From assembly GCA_029245955.1 (NCBI GenBank), contig JAQWOH010000089.1, forward strand, positions 1 through 64,000: 64,000 nucleotides of DNA, written 5' to 3'. Each line of letters opens with the position of its first letter. Position 1 is the first letter of the stretch. Source of the stretch: Fuerstiella sp. (lineage in GTDB: Bacteria > Planctomycetota > Planctomycetia > Planctomycetales > Planctomycetaceae). Below the pieces are notes generated by a model. It saw only the letters and a list, made by a program, of their open reading frames with translations. It was not told the DNA's origin and searched no databases. The position numbers and the translations under genes were made by a program. Shown in pieces: positions 9,060 through 18,680 of the stretch.

Positions 9060-11327
9060 TTATTTCAGGCCACGTCGAATCAACAGGGCCTCGACGGTTG
9101 GTTCCTGTCCTCGAAAAGCTTTATACGAGGCCATAGGGTTGCGACTGCTGCCTCGGGAAAGGACCTCAGACCGGAACCTTGTACCGTTGTCGATTGTGGC
9201 TCCGCCGCTGGACTGCATGAAGGCAAAAGCATCGGCGGCCAGGACTTCGCTCCAGAGATATGCGTAGTAGCTTGACGAGTAGCCGCCGCCCCAGATGTGA
9301 GCAAAGTACGCCGTTCGGTAACGTGGCGGTACCGCCGATATGTCGACTCCGTACTTCTTAAGCGTGGCTGCTTCAAAAGCTTCGATATCCTCCGGAATCT
9401 CGTCGGCGGTTAGTGTGTGCCACTCAAGGTCCAGGATGGCCGCCGCCATATATTCCAGCGTGTCGAATCCCTGATTGAATTTGCTGGCACGGATGACTTT
9501 GTCCAGCAGTTCCTTCGGAATGGGTTCACCTGTTTCATGGTGTCTCGCATAGTTGCTCAGAATCGCCGGTTGAATACACCAGTCTTCTTCAAATGTTGAC
9601 GGGAACTCAACAAAATCGCGCGGCGTCGCTGTGCCGGAAACAGATGGGTAGGTGACATCAGAAAACAGTCCATGTACCGCGTGACCCATTTCGTGAAATA
9701 TCGTCGTGACATTGTCAAAGCTGATCAGTGCCGGTTCGCCGTCTGCTGGTCGAGGATTGTTCAGTACGTTAACGATGACCGGCTTTTCGTTCAGCAGTAA
9801 AGATTGATCAACATAGGAACTCATCCACGCACCACCGCGTTTGGAGTCGCGTTTGAAGAAGTCGATGTAGAACAGTCCAATTTGTGAACCATCGCTGTCA
9901 AGGACGTCGAAGACGCGTACTTCCGGGTGATACACGGGCAGATCTTTTCGTTCATCAAAGCTGATGCCAAACAGTTTGTGCATGGTGAAGAAGACGCCGT
10001 TAGTCAGCACGCTGTCCAGTTCGAAGTACGGCTTCACTGCGGCTTCGTCGACTTCAAAGCGATCCTTGCGGACTTTTTCGGTATAGTATTCCCAGTCCCA
10101 CGCAGCCAGTTCATGATTTACTCCAAGTTCCTTCATCATCGCTCGCAGATCCGTGGCTTCCTGCTGCACGCGAGCAACGACTCCCGGAACAAGATCCGTC
10201 AGCATTTTCCGAGCGGCATCCGGAGTTTTTGCCATCTGGTTCTGCAGTTTGTAGGCGGAATGGTTGGCGAACCCCAGTAACTTTGCTCGTTCGGCACGCA
10301 GTTGCGCGATTTCGAGTATGAGAGGTCGGTTGTCGATACCTCCTTCCTGGCCGAGAGCCCGATTTGCGGAGGCCTTCCAGACGCGTTCTCGCAGTGTGCG
10401 GTTGTTTAGTGATGTAAGAATCGGCACCCGAGTCGTATTGGTGATTTCCAGAACGTACCTGCCTTCGTGACCTCGTTCTTTCGCGGTTTCTGCGGCGGCA
10501 GCAATGTCAGCTTCGGACATGCCGTCAAGTTCTGCGACATCACCCACGACGACCGAACGTTCCTTTGTCACTGCCAGCAGGTTGTCCTCAAACTTCGTCT
10601 GCAGGGTCGACAGCTGTTCATTGAGTGACCGGATGCGGTTTTGATCAGCCTCTGACAGCCTGGCACCTGCTCGTACAAAATCTTCGTAGTGCCGTCTCAG
10701 TACTTCCTGCTGCTCGCCGGTGAGCTCGAGCGAGTCACGCGAGTCGTACAGCTTTTCGACGCGTTTAAACAGCTGCTGATTCAGCAATATGTTGTCGGAG
10801 TGGGCGGCCAGCAGGGGGGCCAGCTCTGTCTGAATGTTCTGCAGGTCCTTGTTGGTGTGGGCCGACGTCATGTTGGAAAATACCTGTCGAGACCGGTTCA
10901 GCAATGTCCCCGACCGTTCGATGGCCACGATTGTGTTTTCAAATGTCGGTGCATCGCTGTGGCTGGCAATCGCTTCCATTTCAGCCAGTTGTTGTTGCAT
11001 CCCTGCCATAAATGCCGGCTGGTAGTGTTCTGTTCGAATAACATTGAAGGCCGGGGCATGCAGTGGCAGCGTACTTGCACTGGCAAATGGATTGTCGGTC
11101 GAAATTTCTGCCACAGTTTCTGAATTGTTATTCACGACAAAAGCACCAGTAAAGTTAGTGGATATTGGTTGTTGACCGAACGTACAGCCGCCGTCAAACA
11201 GAACCACGGCGACAAGCGGCCATGCAATCAATTGTCCGAGGCAGCGCGCGAGTCTGGAATGTCTGACTTGGGAGACGGAAACCATTTGCTCGATGCAACA
11301 AGAAGTCCGGCCCAAAGACTCTAACAT
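9060..11327 (-). CDS. M3 family metallopeptidase (oligopeptidase A / peptidyl-dipeptidase Dcp-like)
   Basis: 755 residues. The active-site zinc motif is HEMGHAVHG near residue 545, with the following FPSTFEEDW segment and the C-terminal HIWGGGYSSSYYAYLWSEV typical of family M3. M3 enzymes cleave short peptides, often releasing dipeptides. The length agrees with Dcp/OpdA proteins plus an N-terminal extension. A hydrophobic stretch near residues 30-47 ends in a Cys (LVAVVLFDGGC), suggesting export, perhaps as a lipoprotein. GGAG lies 8 bases before the chosen start. Alternative starts inside the first 15 residues are possible. The gene is divergent from the glycosidase-like gene at 11512 and stands alone. 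Confidence 0.9.
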   Translation of the reverse strand: MLESLGRTSCCIEQMVSVSQVRHSRLARCLGQLIAWPLVAVVLFDGGCTFGQQPISTNFTGAFVVNNNSETVAEISTDNPFASASTLPLHAPAFNVIRTEHYQPAFMAGMQQQLAEMEAIASHSDAPTFENTIVAIERSGTLLNRSRQVFSNMTSAHTNKDLQNIQTELAPLLAAHSDNILLNQQLFKRVEKLYDSRDSLELTGEQQEVLRRHYEDFVRAGARLSEADQNRIRSLNEQLSTLQTKFEDNLLAVTKERSVVVGDVAELDGMSEADIAAAAETAKERGHEGRYVLEITNTTRVPILTSLNNRTLRERVWKASANRALGQEGGIDNRPLILEIAQLRAERAKLLGFANHSAYKLQNQMAKTPDAARKMLTDLVPGVVARVQQEATDLRAMMKELGVNHELAAWDWEYYTEKVRKDRFEVDEAAVKPYFELDSVLTNGVFFTMHKLFGISFDERKDLPVYHPEVRVFDVLDSDGSQIGLFYIDFFKRDSKRGGAWMSSYVDQSLLLNEKPVIVNVLNNPRPADGEPALISFDNVTTIFHEMGHAVHGLFSDVTYPSVSGTATPRDFVEFPSTFEEDWCIQPAILSNYARHHETGEPIPKELLDKVIRASKFNQGFDTLEYMAAAILDLEWHTLTADEIPEDIEAFEAATLKKYGVDISAVPPRYRTAYFAHIWGGGYSSSYYAYLWSEVLAADAFAFMQSSGGATIDNGTRFRSEVLSRGSSRNPMASYKAFRGQEPTVEALLIRRGLK

Positions 11328-11511
11328 CAGATGTTCTCCAGCTCAGTTTGATCGGTCGTTCCCTGTCGCCACGCAAGTTAACGATTTTCGACATCGTTAC
11401 CAAGCATCAGACCGCTGCGAAACGGTCCGGTGAGTTGCTTTTCTGTTACGTTTGCAGCTGCGCCGCGGAATGTTCATCATATGAACTGTCTTGATGTCCA
11501 TGGGGCCATGT

Positions 11512-13047
11512 ATGGCTGTTGTTATGCGAAACACATTTGTTCTTTTCTGGCTTCTCGTTGTCATGGCGCCGCCGATTGTCCGGTCCGCCGATGATGCCGA
11601 CGTTGTTGACATCGGTTCACGGCGCGAGCTGTTTGTCGACACCTGTCTGATTGAGTCACTGAACGGCGCGCAGCGGCGACTGCATCATCCTGTCGCGCGG
11701 GATGTTGTGACAGTGAATGACAAACCCTGGGAGGGGGCTGGCAGCGGTTACCACAGCATCATTCACGATGGCGATATTTACCGCATGTATTATCGGGGAT
11801 CGGCTCTGGGAGTCGCGGCTGGAAAACTGAAATTGGGTCCGCAGGTTTACTGCTATGCAGAAAGCCGTGATGGAAAAACGTGGAGCAAGCCAAATCTTGG
11901 CCTGTTCGCACACGGCGGATCGAAACAGAACAACATCATTCTGACAGGTCTCGGCTGTCACAACTTCGCGCCGTTCCTGGATGCGAATCCTGCGTGTCAG
12001 CCGGATGCACGATTCAAAGCGCTGGGCGGCACGGCAAAGGAAGGGGGGCTGTTCGCTTTTAAGTCTGCAGATGGAATTCACTGGTCACTATTACAGAAGG
12101 ATCCAGTCATTACGGTGGGTGCCTTCGATTCGCAGAACCTGGCTTTCTGGGATTCAGCTGCCCAGAAATATCGAGCCTACTTTCGCACATTCACGAAAGG
12201 AGTGACGACCGCGAAACAGTGGACTCCAGAGGGATATCGAGCCATTCGGACGGCTGCGTCTGCTGATTTTCTTTCCTGGGGTGACGAAGCTGATCTGACC
12301 TACGAAGATTCTCCTGCGGAACATCTCTACACAAATCAGATTGGCCCGTATTATCGGGCACCGCATATTCTGATCGGCTTACCGACGCGTTATGTGGAAC
12401 GTGGCTGGTCGGGATCGATGAGGGCGCTGCCCGAACTGAAGCATCGGGAGGAACGAGCCGCCGCTCACCTGCGTTACGGCACGGCGCTGACGGAAGGGCT
12501 GCTGATGGCCAGTCGCGACGGCGTTCACTTTGATCGCTGGAATGAGGCGTTCCTGCGACCCGGCCCGCAACGGCCGGACACCTGGAACTATGGACATCAG
12601 TTCATTGCCTGGCATGCCGTCGAAACGGAATCCGATCTGCCTGGAGCCGCTAACGAAATCTCGCTGTATGCATCGGAAGGCGCGTGGACGGGCAGCAGTA
12701 ATGCCATGCGGCGGTATACGCTGCGTCTGGATGGCTTCGTGTCTGTGACCGGGCCGTGGAAAGGCGGAGAACTGATCACTCGACCGTTGCAGTTTGACGG
12801 ACGGAAGCTGGCGATTAACTTTGCCACTTCGGCTGCCGGCAGCGTGCAGGTGGAGATTCAATATTCCAACGGATCAGTTGTCTCCGGGTTTGGACTGAAC
12901 GACTGCTCGGAGCTGTTTGGCGACTCTGTTGATCGAACTGTCACGTGGGAAGGTGGGTCTGACGTCAGCCAGTTGGCCGGTAAGGCAGTACGGTTACGGT
13001 TCGTGCTGAAGGATGCGGATCTGTATTCGTTTCAGGTTACCGAATAA
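11512..13047 (+). CDS. Secreted beta-propeller glycoside hydrolase-like protein
   Basis: About 511 residues. Several in-frame starts lie close together (TTG 11491, ATG 11494, 11500, 11512, 11524); I chose 11512 because GGGG stands about 6 bases ahead. A signal peptide follows (MRNTFVLFWLLVVMAPPIVRS). The mature part resembles five-bladed propeller glycosidases of the GH43/GH32 type: repeated blade-like units such as GDIYRMYYRG, YCYAESRDGKTWSKPNLGL, FAFKSADGIHWSLL and LLMASRDGVHFDRWNEAFL. A C-terminal beta-sandwich-like part ends near VRLRFVLKDADLYSFQVTE. Families of this kind are abundant in planctomycetes that degrade sulfated or plant polysaccharides. The substrate cannot be read from the sequence. 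Confidence 0.75.
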   Translation: MAVVMRNTFVLFWLLVVMAPPIVRSADDADVVDIGSRRELFVDTCLIESLNGAQRRLHHPVARDVVTVNDKPWEGAGSGYHSIIHDGDIYRMYYRGSALGVAAGKLKLGPQVYCYAESRDGKTWSKPNLGLFAHGGSKQNNIILTGLGCHNFAPFLDANPACQPDARFKALGGTAKEGGLFAFKSADGIHWSLLQKDPVITVGAFDSQNLAFWDSAAQKYRAYFRTFTKGVTTAKQWTPEGYRAIRTAASADFLSWGDEADLTYEDSPAEHLYTNQIGPYYRAPHILIGLPTRYVERGWSGSMRALPELKHREERAAAHLRYGTALTEGLLMASRDGVHFDRWNEAFLRPGPQRPDTWNYGHQFIAWHAVETESDLPGAANEISLYASEGAWTGSSNAMRRYTLRLDGFVSVTGPWKGGELITRPLQFDGRKLAINFATSAAGSVQVEIQYSNGSVVSGFGLNDCSELFGDSVDRTVTWEGGSDVSQLAGKAVRLRFVLKDADLYSFQVTE

Positions 13048-13073
13048 CAGGGCAGTAACGGTGTGTCCTGCTG

Positions 13074-13098
13074 CGACTGCTGACCTGGTGAGCAGTCG
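13074..13098. terminator. Hairpin between convergent genes, probable bidirectional terminator
   Basis: Perfect 8-base stem CGACTGCT (13074-13081) and AGCAGTCG (13091-13098) with a 9-base loop. It lies 26 bases beyond the stop of the plus-strand glycosidase-like gene and 18 bases beyond the end of the minus-strand PhyH gene, so it could end both transcripts. Confidence 0.5.
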
Positions 13099-13100
13099 AT

Positions 13101-13134
13101 CAATTTGCCGTTTGGTTCAATTTGCCGTTTGGTT
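13101..13134. repeat. Perfect 17-base tandem duplication spanning the PhyH stop codon
   Basis: The 17-mer CAATTTGCCGTTTGGTT occurs at 13101-13117 and again immediately at 13118-13134. The stop codon of the PhyH gene (13117-13119 on the minus strand) straddles the junction. It looks like a recent slippage or short-homology duplication. Confidence 0.9.
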
Positions 13135-13911
13135 TTCCGCCAGCTGTCGTTCGCCGACTTCAAGAATCCGGTCGGCCGGCCATCGTTCAAGAGGCGAATA
13201 ACGCGGGTGCTTTGACTCTTTCCACGGGTCGTTGCGTCTGGTGTTGTAACAGCAGATAAAAGCCCAGCGCGGATTGTCGCTGACATTCTGATCGGAACGG
13301 TGGAGTGTGTTTCCGTGGAAAATAACGGCTGAACCGGGAGCCAGTTCGACGTGCACAAGGTCCAGCCGCTCAAGGGCGGCGGCGACCCGTTCTTCATCGG
13401 CTCCCGTCTGGTCGCCTCGCTGCACGTGATCAATCCGTCCCAGCTTGTGCGAACCGCGAATGACCTGCAGACAGCCGTTTTCTGTGGTCGCCTGGTCGAC
13501 TGCAATCATACAGCTGCCCATATCCGGAAACAGGCAGCCGTTGTTATACCAATAACCGTAATCCTGATGCCACGTCCATGCGCCACCGACCCTTGGTTCC
13601 TTGAGGATCATCTTGTGATGGTAATGATAGACTTCGTCGTCCAGCAGCAGTTCCATTGCCTCCACCAGTGGCTGCGCTCGGACGATGGCTCCGTAGATAC
13701 TGTCCTGGGGCAGTTCGTTTCGCACGACAAGGTCGACGGATCCTCCTTCGCCGTCCGCTCGCGACATGCGATCCGACTCGAGTTCGCGGTCCATACGGGC
13801 CACCTGCTTCAGCAATTCCGCTTCAGGTTCGGTCAGCAGCTCAGGGACGATGACGTAGCCGTCCTGCAGGAACCGCTGTTTGTCTTCACTTGAGAGAAGT
13901 TGAGTCTGCAT
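13117..13911 (-). CDS. Phytanoyl-CoA dioxygenase (PhyH) family protein
   Basis: 264 residues from the ATG at 13911; the frame continues upstream, but that part would overlap hisA and is not PhyH-like. The family is Fe(II)/2-oxoglutarate-dependent. The fold begins with FLQDGYVIVPELLTEPEAELL. The iron ligands are visible as WHQDYGYW (His-x-Asp) and the distal His in FHGNTLHRSDQN, followed by the Arg of NPRWAFICCYN that normally binds 2-oxoglutarate. Planctomycetes carry many PhyH paralogues whose substrates are mostly unknown. It lies 19 bases downstream of hisA on the same strand, so it is probably at the end of the hisH-hisA transcript; a role in histidine metabolism is not implied by this alone. 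The last codons are shaped by the 17-base duplication at the stop codon. Confidence 0.88.
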   Translation of the reverse strand: MQTQLLSSEDKQRFLQDGYVIVPELLTEPEAELLKQVARMDRELESDRMSRADGEGGSVDLVVRNELPQDSIYGAIVRAQPLVEAMELLLDDEVYHYHHKMILKEPRVGGAWTWHQDYGYWYNNGCLFPDMGSCMIAVDQATTENGCLQVIRGSHKLGRIDHVQRGDQTGADEERVAAALERLDLVHVELAPGSAVIFHGNTLHRSDQNVSDNPRWAFICCYNTRRNDPWKESKHPRYSPLERWPADRILEVGERQLAENQTAN

Positions 13912-13930
13912 CTGATGACTTGTCGATTTG

Positions 13931-14671
13931 CTAATCTGCCAGGGCGCCGCAGGCTTCTTTAACAGAAATTGTTCCTTCGTAGATCGCTCGACCGACAATT
14001 GCACCGATCAGGTTGGGCTGTGCCTCATAGATTTTCTGAAGAGCTGCCAGATCATCCATTGTCGTCACGCCTCCTGAGGCAATAACGGGCAACCCCATAT
14101 CGGCCAGTGCCCGAAGATCGGACAGAGTTCCAGGATCGACGCCCTGCATCATGCCATCGTTGGCAATGTTCGTGTAGATAACTGCGGCCAGCGGTACATC
14201 AGTGAATCTTTCGGCCAGTTGCATCACAGATACGCTGGACACTTCAAGCCAGCCTTCCGTGGCAACCATCGAATCCTTCGCATCCAGGCCCAGTGCCAGC
14301 TTGTCAGGAAACTTTGTACACGCTTCTGCAAACCAGTCCGGCTCTTTCAGTGCCTTTGTTCCAATAATGACTCGGCTCAGTCCGAGGTCATTCAGAGCGA
14401 GAGCGATGCTGTCTTCATCGCGAATTCCGCCACCCATCTGACACGGAAGACCTGTTTCGCTGACGATACGTCGAACGACATCGTGATTTACGGGGCGTCC
14501 TTCCCTGGCCCCGTCCAGGTCCACCAGGTGCAGCCATTCGGCACCTTCGGCCTGCCACTTTAGTGCCATTTCCACAGGATCGTCGCCAAAGATGGTTTCG
14601 TCGTTGTAGTCGCCCTGTCGCAGACGCACGCATTTACCACCTCGAATGTCAATGGCCGGATAGAGTTGCAT
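13931..14671 (-). CDS. hisA: 1-(5-phosphoribosyl)-5-[(5-phosphoribosylamino)methylideneamino]imidazole-4-carboxamide isomerase
   Basis: 246 residues, full length for HisA. This TIM-barrel isomerase catalyses the Amadori rearrangement ProFAR to PRFAR in histidine synthesis. The N-terminus MQLYPAIDIRGGKCVRLRQG contains the catalytic Asp8; the second catalytic Asp lies in LALGLDAKDS. Phosphate-binding glycines appear in VIASGGVTTMDDL and GAIVGRAIYEG. It is 47 bases downstream of hisH on the same strand and is followed after 19 bases by the PhyH gene. hisF, the partner of HisH, is not in the window. Confidence 0.96.
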   Translation of the reverse strand: MQLYPAIDIRGGKCVRLRQGDYNDETIFGDDPVEMALKWQAEGAEWLHLVDLDGAREGRPVNHDVVRRIVSETGLPCQMGGGIRDEDSIALALNDLGLSRVIIGTKALKEPDWFAEACTKFPDKLALGLDAKDSMVATEGWLEVSSVSVMQLAERFTDVPLAAVIYTNIANDGMMQGVDPGTLSDLRALADMGLPVIASGGVTTMDDLAALQKIYEAQPNLIGAIVGRAIYEGTISVKEACGALAD

Positions 14672-14718
14672 GTTTGGTCAAATTTCTGAAAGTATGAGTT
14701 GGCGAGGACCGCCGGCGT

Positions 14719-15330
14719 TTACAGTTTCACGAAATTGCGGAGCAGTTGCAGCCCCGTGCTTTGGCTTTTTTCGGGATGGAACTGTGTCGCGAATACGTTG
14801 TCACGCGCTACGATCGACACAAATTCACCACCGTAGTCGGTGGTTGCAGCCGTCCACGAATTGTCATCCGGCTGGACATAATAGCTGTGGACGAAATAGA
14901 ACCACGCGTCGCGTCGAATGCTGCTTAGCAGCGGATTGTCTGTGCATGTGTGCAGCTGATTCCATCCCATGTGAGGAATCTTCAGCTCTGCAGGCAATTC
15001 AAAACGAGTCACTTTTCCGGGAACGATTCCCAATCCCTTGAACTCACCATCTTCGTAGGACACGTCGAACAGCAACTGCAGCCCCAGGCAAATTCCCAGG
15101 AACGGCTTACCGGCGGACGCGGTGTCCCTGATAACATCAACCAGTTGATGATCGTGCAGTGCCTGAATGGCGTCGCGAAATGCCCCGACACCAGGCAGGA
15201 TGATCTTATCCGCGTCGGCAATCTGTTGTGCGTCTGATGTGATCACCGCTTCCGTGCCAAGCTGCTCAATGGCCTTCTGCACGCTTCGGAGATTTCCCAT
15301 CCCGTAATCGACAATAGTGATGGATGACAT
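14719..15330 (-). CDS. hisH: Imidazole glycerol phosphate synthase, glutamine amidotransferase subunit
   Basis: 203 residues, full length. HisH releases ammonia from glutamine and passes it to HisF to make imidazole glycerol phosphate and AICAR. The class I amidotransferase triad is present: Cys81 in [11 protein letters not shown], His185 and Glu187 in [10 protein letters not shown]. The N-terminus [14 protein letters not shown] is typical. It precedes hisA by 47 bases and follows the zinc-ribbon gene by 45 bases, all on the minus strand, so they may share a transcript. The other histidine genes, except hisD at 32330, are elsewhere. Confidence 0.97.
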   Translation of the reverse strand: MSSITIVDYGMGNLRSVQKAIEQLGTEAVITSDAQQIADADKIILPGVGAFRDAIQALHDHQLVDVIRDTASAGKPFLGICLGLQLLFDVSYEDGEFKGLGIVPGKVTRFELPAELKIPHMGWNQLHTCTDNPLLSSIRRDAWFYFVHSYYVQPDDNSWTAATTDYGGEFVSIVARDNVFATQFHPEKSQSTGLQLLRNFVKL

Positions 15331-15375
15331 TTATCCGTTTGACGAACGCCGATCATTGCACGGCTGTTCCGTAAT

Positions 15376-16371
15376 TCAAAGATTGAAGTTGAAAGTCCTG
15401 CTGTCGGAAGAAACCGTCTTCTTCTGATCTTGAGTCGCCATGGGATAGACAGCCCCGCTGCTGGTCGAGATGGTCACCTCATGTACTCCAGGCAGAACGC
15501 CGGGGTTGTCCGGATCGTAGAACAACACATAACTCCCGTCCGCCTTAGTGATGCCTTCAGACGGTGTTGCATTCTCCAGTGCCTCTCCCCCTGCTGTTGG
15601 CAGTGGCGCGAACCGCACGACGACTCCAACCAGCGGGTTATTCTCTCGAGTTACGACACCGGTAACGTATTTAAGATCGGGCAAAGGAGCTGCAAATGCC
15701 CAGCGAAACAGAAAATATCCAAAGACGAGCATTCCCGCCAATGCTGGAACAGCCTTTTTTGCATAACTGATGGCGGCATCGCGCTGTTCCGCCTGACGCC
15801 GTTCTTCACGTGTCAGCGGGGCGGCGTCGGAGTCACTGCTTCGCTTCTTGTCATACGTCCTGGTCAGCGCGGACGCTGCTGTACCGGCTGTCATGACATC
15901 GGCAGCAACCGCTGCGGCTTCCAGGCTGCCCTTGTCTTTCTTTTTCAGAGCGGCTTTCTTCTTCTGGGATTCTTCATGTGCCCGCATCAACTCGGCAACG
16001 GAGGGCTTTGGTGCTTCCGGCTCAGGTATGACAGCAGTCCGCCCTGCAGCAGGAATTTCAGCTTCATGACCGGAATTCGGCTCGAACTCCTCCATCGCTG
16101 ACAGGTCAACTTGTGCCGTGACTTCGGTCGGCACGTCGATAAGTTCAGCGACAGCGCGATCCAATTCCGTTTCTTCAGGATGCTCAGGGGCCGCGACATC
16201 GGCAGGCGAATCCACCGGAGCGTCGTCTTTGGCCGTGTCACCCGTCGCCGGCGTTGCTGCCGGAACCTTGAATTTGGCTTTGCACTTGGGGCATTTTCCG
16301 TCTGTTCCGGTGAGATCATCCGAAATCTTCAGAACCGAAGCGCATTTCCCGCAGGTGTACCGAATGACCAT
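15376..16371 (-). CDS. Zinc-ribbon (MJ0042-type) membrane protein with carboxypeptidase-regulatory-like domain
   Basis: 331 residues. The N-terminal zinc ribbon has Cys7/Cys10 and Cys27/Cys30 (YTCGKC and GKCPKCKAKF). A long low-complexity Ala/Pro/Glu/Lys region follows, then one transmembrane helix near residues 208-226 (PALAGMLVFGYFLFRWAF). The C-terminal 100 residues form a beta-sandwich of the carboxypeptidase regulatory/CNA-B style, VTGVVTRENNPLVGVVVRFAP up to PGVHEVTI. The domain order suggests a cytoplasmic ribbon and an external beta domain. This architecture is common in planctomycetes and uncharacterised. An AAGGG ribosome binding site precedes the ATG. It may be co-transcribed with hisH. 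Confidence 0.75.
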   Translation of the reverse strand: MVIRYTCGKCASVLKISDDLTGTDGKCPKCKAKFKVPAATPATGDTAKDDAPVDSPADVAAPEHPEETELDRAVAELIDVPTEVTAQVDLSAMEEFEPNSGHEAEIPAAGRTAVIPEPEAPKPSVAELMRAHEESQKKKAALKKKDKGSLEAAAVAADVMTAGTAASALTRTYDKKRSSDSDAAPLTREERRQAEQRDAAISYAKKAVPALAGMLVFGYFLFRWAFAAPLPDLKYVTGVVTRENNPLVGVVVRFAPLPTAGGEALENATPSEGITKADGSYVLFYDPDNPGVLPGVHEVTISTSSGAVYPMATQDQKKTVSSDSRTFNFNL

Positions 16372-16534
16372 TGTGCAACCCTTGTCAACTTTTCCCGCCT
16401 GACACAGTGAGTCTCAATATAGCTGACAAGTGCAGTGATGGGGACCGTTCCCGCGGCAAACTTGCCGAAGACTGAATCAGGCCAGCAAAGCAGTGACGTG
16501 TTTTCTGAACAGGACAGGCTTCCGAAAACGACAG

Positions 16535-16558
16535 CACCGCAGCCAGATGACTGCGGTG
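16535..16558 (-). terminator. Hairpin with T-rich tail downstream of the DUF1559 gene
   Basis: Perfect 8-base stem CACCGCAG (16535-16542) and CTGCGGTG (16551-16558) around an 8-base loop. Read on the minus strand the hairpin is followed by CTGTCGTTTTCGG, a T-rich stretch, and lies about 63 bases beyond the stop of the DUF1559 gene. This fits an intrinsic terminator. Confidence 0.55.
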
Positions 16559-16620
16559 TTGCCGAATACGCGGTTGGATTTCGGCAGTGGCCCCGTCCCT
16601 CGGCCACAAGCCGTTGCTGG

Positions 16621-17757
16621 TTAGAAGTTTCCTGCGTCGATCCCTTCGGCCATACTGCCGAGGCGATTCCAGACGCGAATGCCAACCGACGTACTGACGC
16701 GTCTGGCAGAACCGTCGGCGAGTGCGATCTGCACGATGTCTCCATGAGGACCCCCTGCCGCCTCGTAGTTATTTTTCTTGTTCGGCGGAAGCAATGTTGA
16801 GAACAACGTTGCCGGTCCACCCCAGGCCCAGCCATCGCTGGCTGTTCTTCGTGTGAAGTTGACAGCGTTGCGATACTCTGGTGTTGTCCCCCGAAATCGT
16901 TCTGCTTCTGCAATCATGATTGTCTGTGATGTGCCGTCGGTAATCGATGCAAGGTTTGTAGAACTGTTAGGAGTGAAAAGACCGACGTTGCGAGCCAGTT
17001 GATTCAGATTGACGACTGCACTGTTCCCGGTGTTGCCAGCCTGGTTATAAGCTGCAAGCTCAGCAGCGGTCAGAAAGATGGTCGCCCGATTGTTGCTGAA
17101 CAGCAAACCCGATCCGGCGCAGCCCGCGTAGTCATTGCCTCCCGTTGATTGTGCAGGAAACAGTCGCAGGGTGTGTGACAGTTGCTGTGTGGTTTCCATT
17201 CCTGATCGACGTGAAGGACAGTAGAATGACTTGACAGGCGTAGCTCCGGGTGCGGTTGTCACAGCAAGAAGCTGCGGGTCGTTAAGTGGATTTCCCGGAT
17301 CGATTGACCCGTTCCTCCAGCGTTCCAGGTTCGTATTGCCCCACGCATTCAGGCCTTCATTCCACTGTCCCTGCACGATCCCTTCGTCAATATATGGCAG
17401 GACGTGCATCATCCAGCTCTCACCATGGGCGACTGCCCCGTTTGTTCCGACCATCGCATTGGTAGTGGCTTCACTGATGTCAGCGACGCTGTAGGTTCCA
17501 TTCAGGCCATCGATAGAGTCAACAGCCCGTGGCCATGCCACAGCCTGGCCAGGCGGGAACACCAGATGGACATCATGGTAATTGTGCAGGGCCAGACCCA
17601 TCTGCTTCAGATTATTGAGACATTCGGTCCGTCGGGCAGCTTCACGCGCTTTCTGGACGGCGGGCAGAATCAACGCGATCAGAATGGCGATGATTGCGAT
17701 TACGACAAGCAGCTCAATCAGCGTAAAGCCTCTTAAGCGATGGGATGGTCTACGCAT
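16621..17757 (-). CDS. DUF1559 protein with type IV prepilin-like N-terminus
   Basis: 378 residues. The N-terminus is a class III signal: [21 protein letters not shown], with cleavage expected between Gly and Phe and methylation of the new Phe1, leaving Glu5 as in type IV pilins and type II secretion pseudopilins. It is followed by the planctomycete DUF1559 block [20 protein letters not shown] and [14 protein letters not shown]. The C-terminal [17 protein letters not shown] is also typical. Planctomycete genomes hold dozens of such genes; their assembly into fibres is suspected but not shown. AAAGGAAA precedes the ATG. A prepilin peptidase gene lies at 27958 in the window and could process it. 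Confidence 0.95.
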   Translation of the reverse strand: MRRPSHRLRGFTLIELLVVIAIIAILIALILPAVQKAREAARRTECLNNLKQMGLALHNYHDVHLVFPPGQAVAWPRAVDSIDGLNGTYSVADISEATTNAMVGTNGAVAHGESWMMHVLPYIDEGIVQGQWNEGLNAWGNTNLERWRNGSIDPGNPLNDPQLLAVTTAPGATPVKSFYCPSRRSGMETTQQLSHTLRLFPAQSTGGNDYAGCAGSGLLFSNNRATIFLTAAELAAYNQAGNTGNSAVVNLNQLARNVGLFTPNSSTNLASITDGTSQTIMIAEAERFRGTTPEYRNAVNFTRRTASDGWAWGGPATLFSTLLPPNKKNNYEAAGGPHGDIVQIALADGSARRVSTSVGIRVWNRLGSMAEGIDAGNF

Positions 17758-18680
17758 GAACGTTTCCTTTTCTGAAATATCGAACCGTTGAATCAGAACG
17801 TTGAAGCCTTGAGCTTCGCTGGTCTCAGTGTAAAACAGAAGCCAACAAACGTCACTCCAATTTCCGGAGCAGGAGGGTGGAGCTTCCTATTGTTCAGTTT
17901 TCTCTCCGAATGATACCTTTTGGTACCATTTTTTTGAGGTTTTGCCGCGAAACCTGACATTCATCGGTCGAGTCCGTACCAAACTCCGGTTCGTTGAACT
18001 TTGTCCGCCCGGTTTCCGCACAATATGATTCGTGGTCAGGACGGTTTGTCGGCCTGTGTCGGTTATTACGAACCGCACATGGCCAACCGCACATGGCCAG
18101 TCGCAGAAGGTTGGTGTTGCACAGGGTTTCTGCGTGTGAAATACGTGCCGCCTCTCCAATCACGGGACTTCCTGCCAGTTGGGCGGCCTCACGCCGACTG
18201 CGTTCCAGGTCTGCGACAGGACAGGAAAGCTCCCCTGTACGACCAGCTGTCTTTCCGACTGCGCTGGCGACAGGCGAGACTATCTTGAGACGTTTTCAGC
18301 CGCCCGGCTTTCTGCCTTTGTTCAATGGGGACAATGTACTTTCTGTCAGGTTTGACGCATAAGGCCGCCACGCTCAAGGCACCGTGCCGGGCCCGAGACC
18401 GTGTCGGACGGTGCCGTAAGGGAACGGTGAGCGGGCAGATGTTCTCGTTCACGGTACGTGAACAGCTTCGTCAGCAGGCCCGCTATGACGTTCTGTCGGA
18501 GACTGGAAAAGTGTCCTGGTGTCAGTTGAACAGGGTGTTGCATCACGTCGATATCTCGGTGGACTCAACTCTGGCGGCATCGCTGCGCTGAACCTTGATT
18601 TCGGGCGTGTGTCAACGATGTGGCTCAGTGTCCTGTTCAGGGTTCGTCCAACATGCCGTGTCTGATGATCTGTCTCTACT
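17758..18680. other. Gene-poor region of 0.9 kb
   Basis: No credible gene. Short open frames on both strands (for example 17994-18362 and 18325-18591 on the plus strand) are rich in Arg/Ser/Cys, overlap one another and have no recognisable domain or ribosome binding site. The region contains the promoter side of the DUF1559 gene, a short GGTACC-centred dyad with a run of seven T near 17910-17935, and the tandem repeat at 18071-18098. It may be decayed coding sequence or hold an untranslated RNA; I see no proof of either. Confidence 0.5.
18071..18098. repeat. Perfect 14-base tandem duplication
   Basis: AACCGCACATGGCC at 18071-18084 is repeated directly at 18085-18098. It lies in non-coding sequence and resembles the 17-base duplication at 13101 in style. 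Confidence 0.9.

Noticed and set aside
17905-17940. GGTACC-centred dyad followed by a run of T on the plus strand
   Set aside because: The stem is only four perfect base pairs and no plus-strand gene ends upstream, so a terminator call is unsupported.
18325-18591. Plus-strand frame of 88 codons in the gene-poor interval
   Set aside because: No ribosome binding site, no domain, Arg/Ser/Cys-rich; overlaps other equally poor frames.
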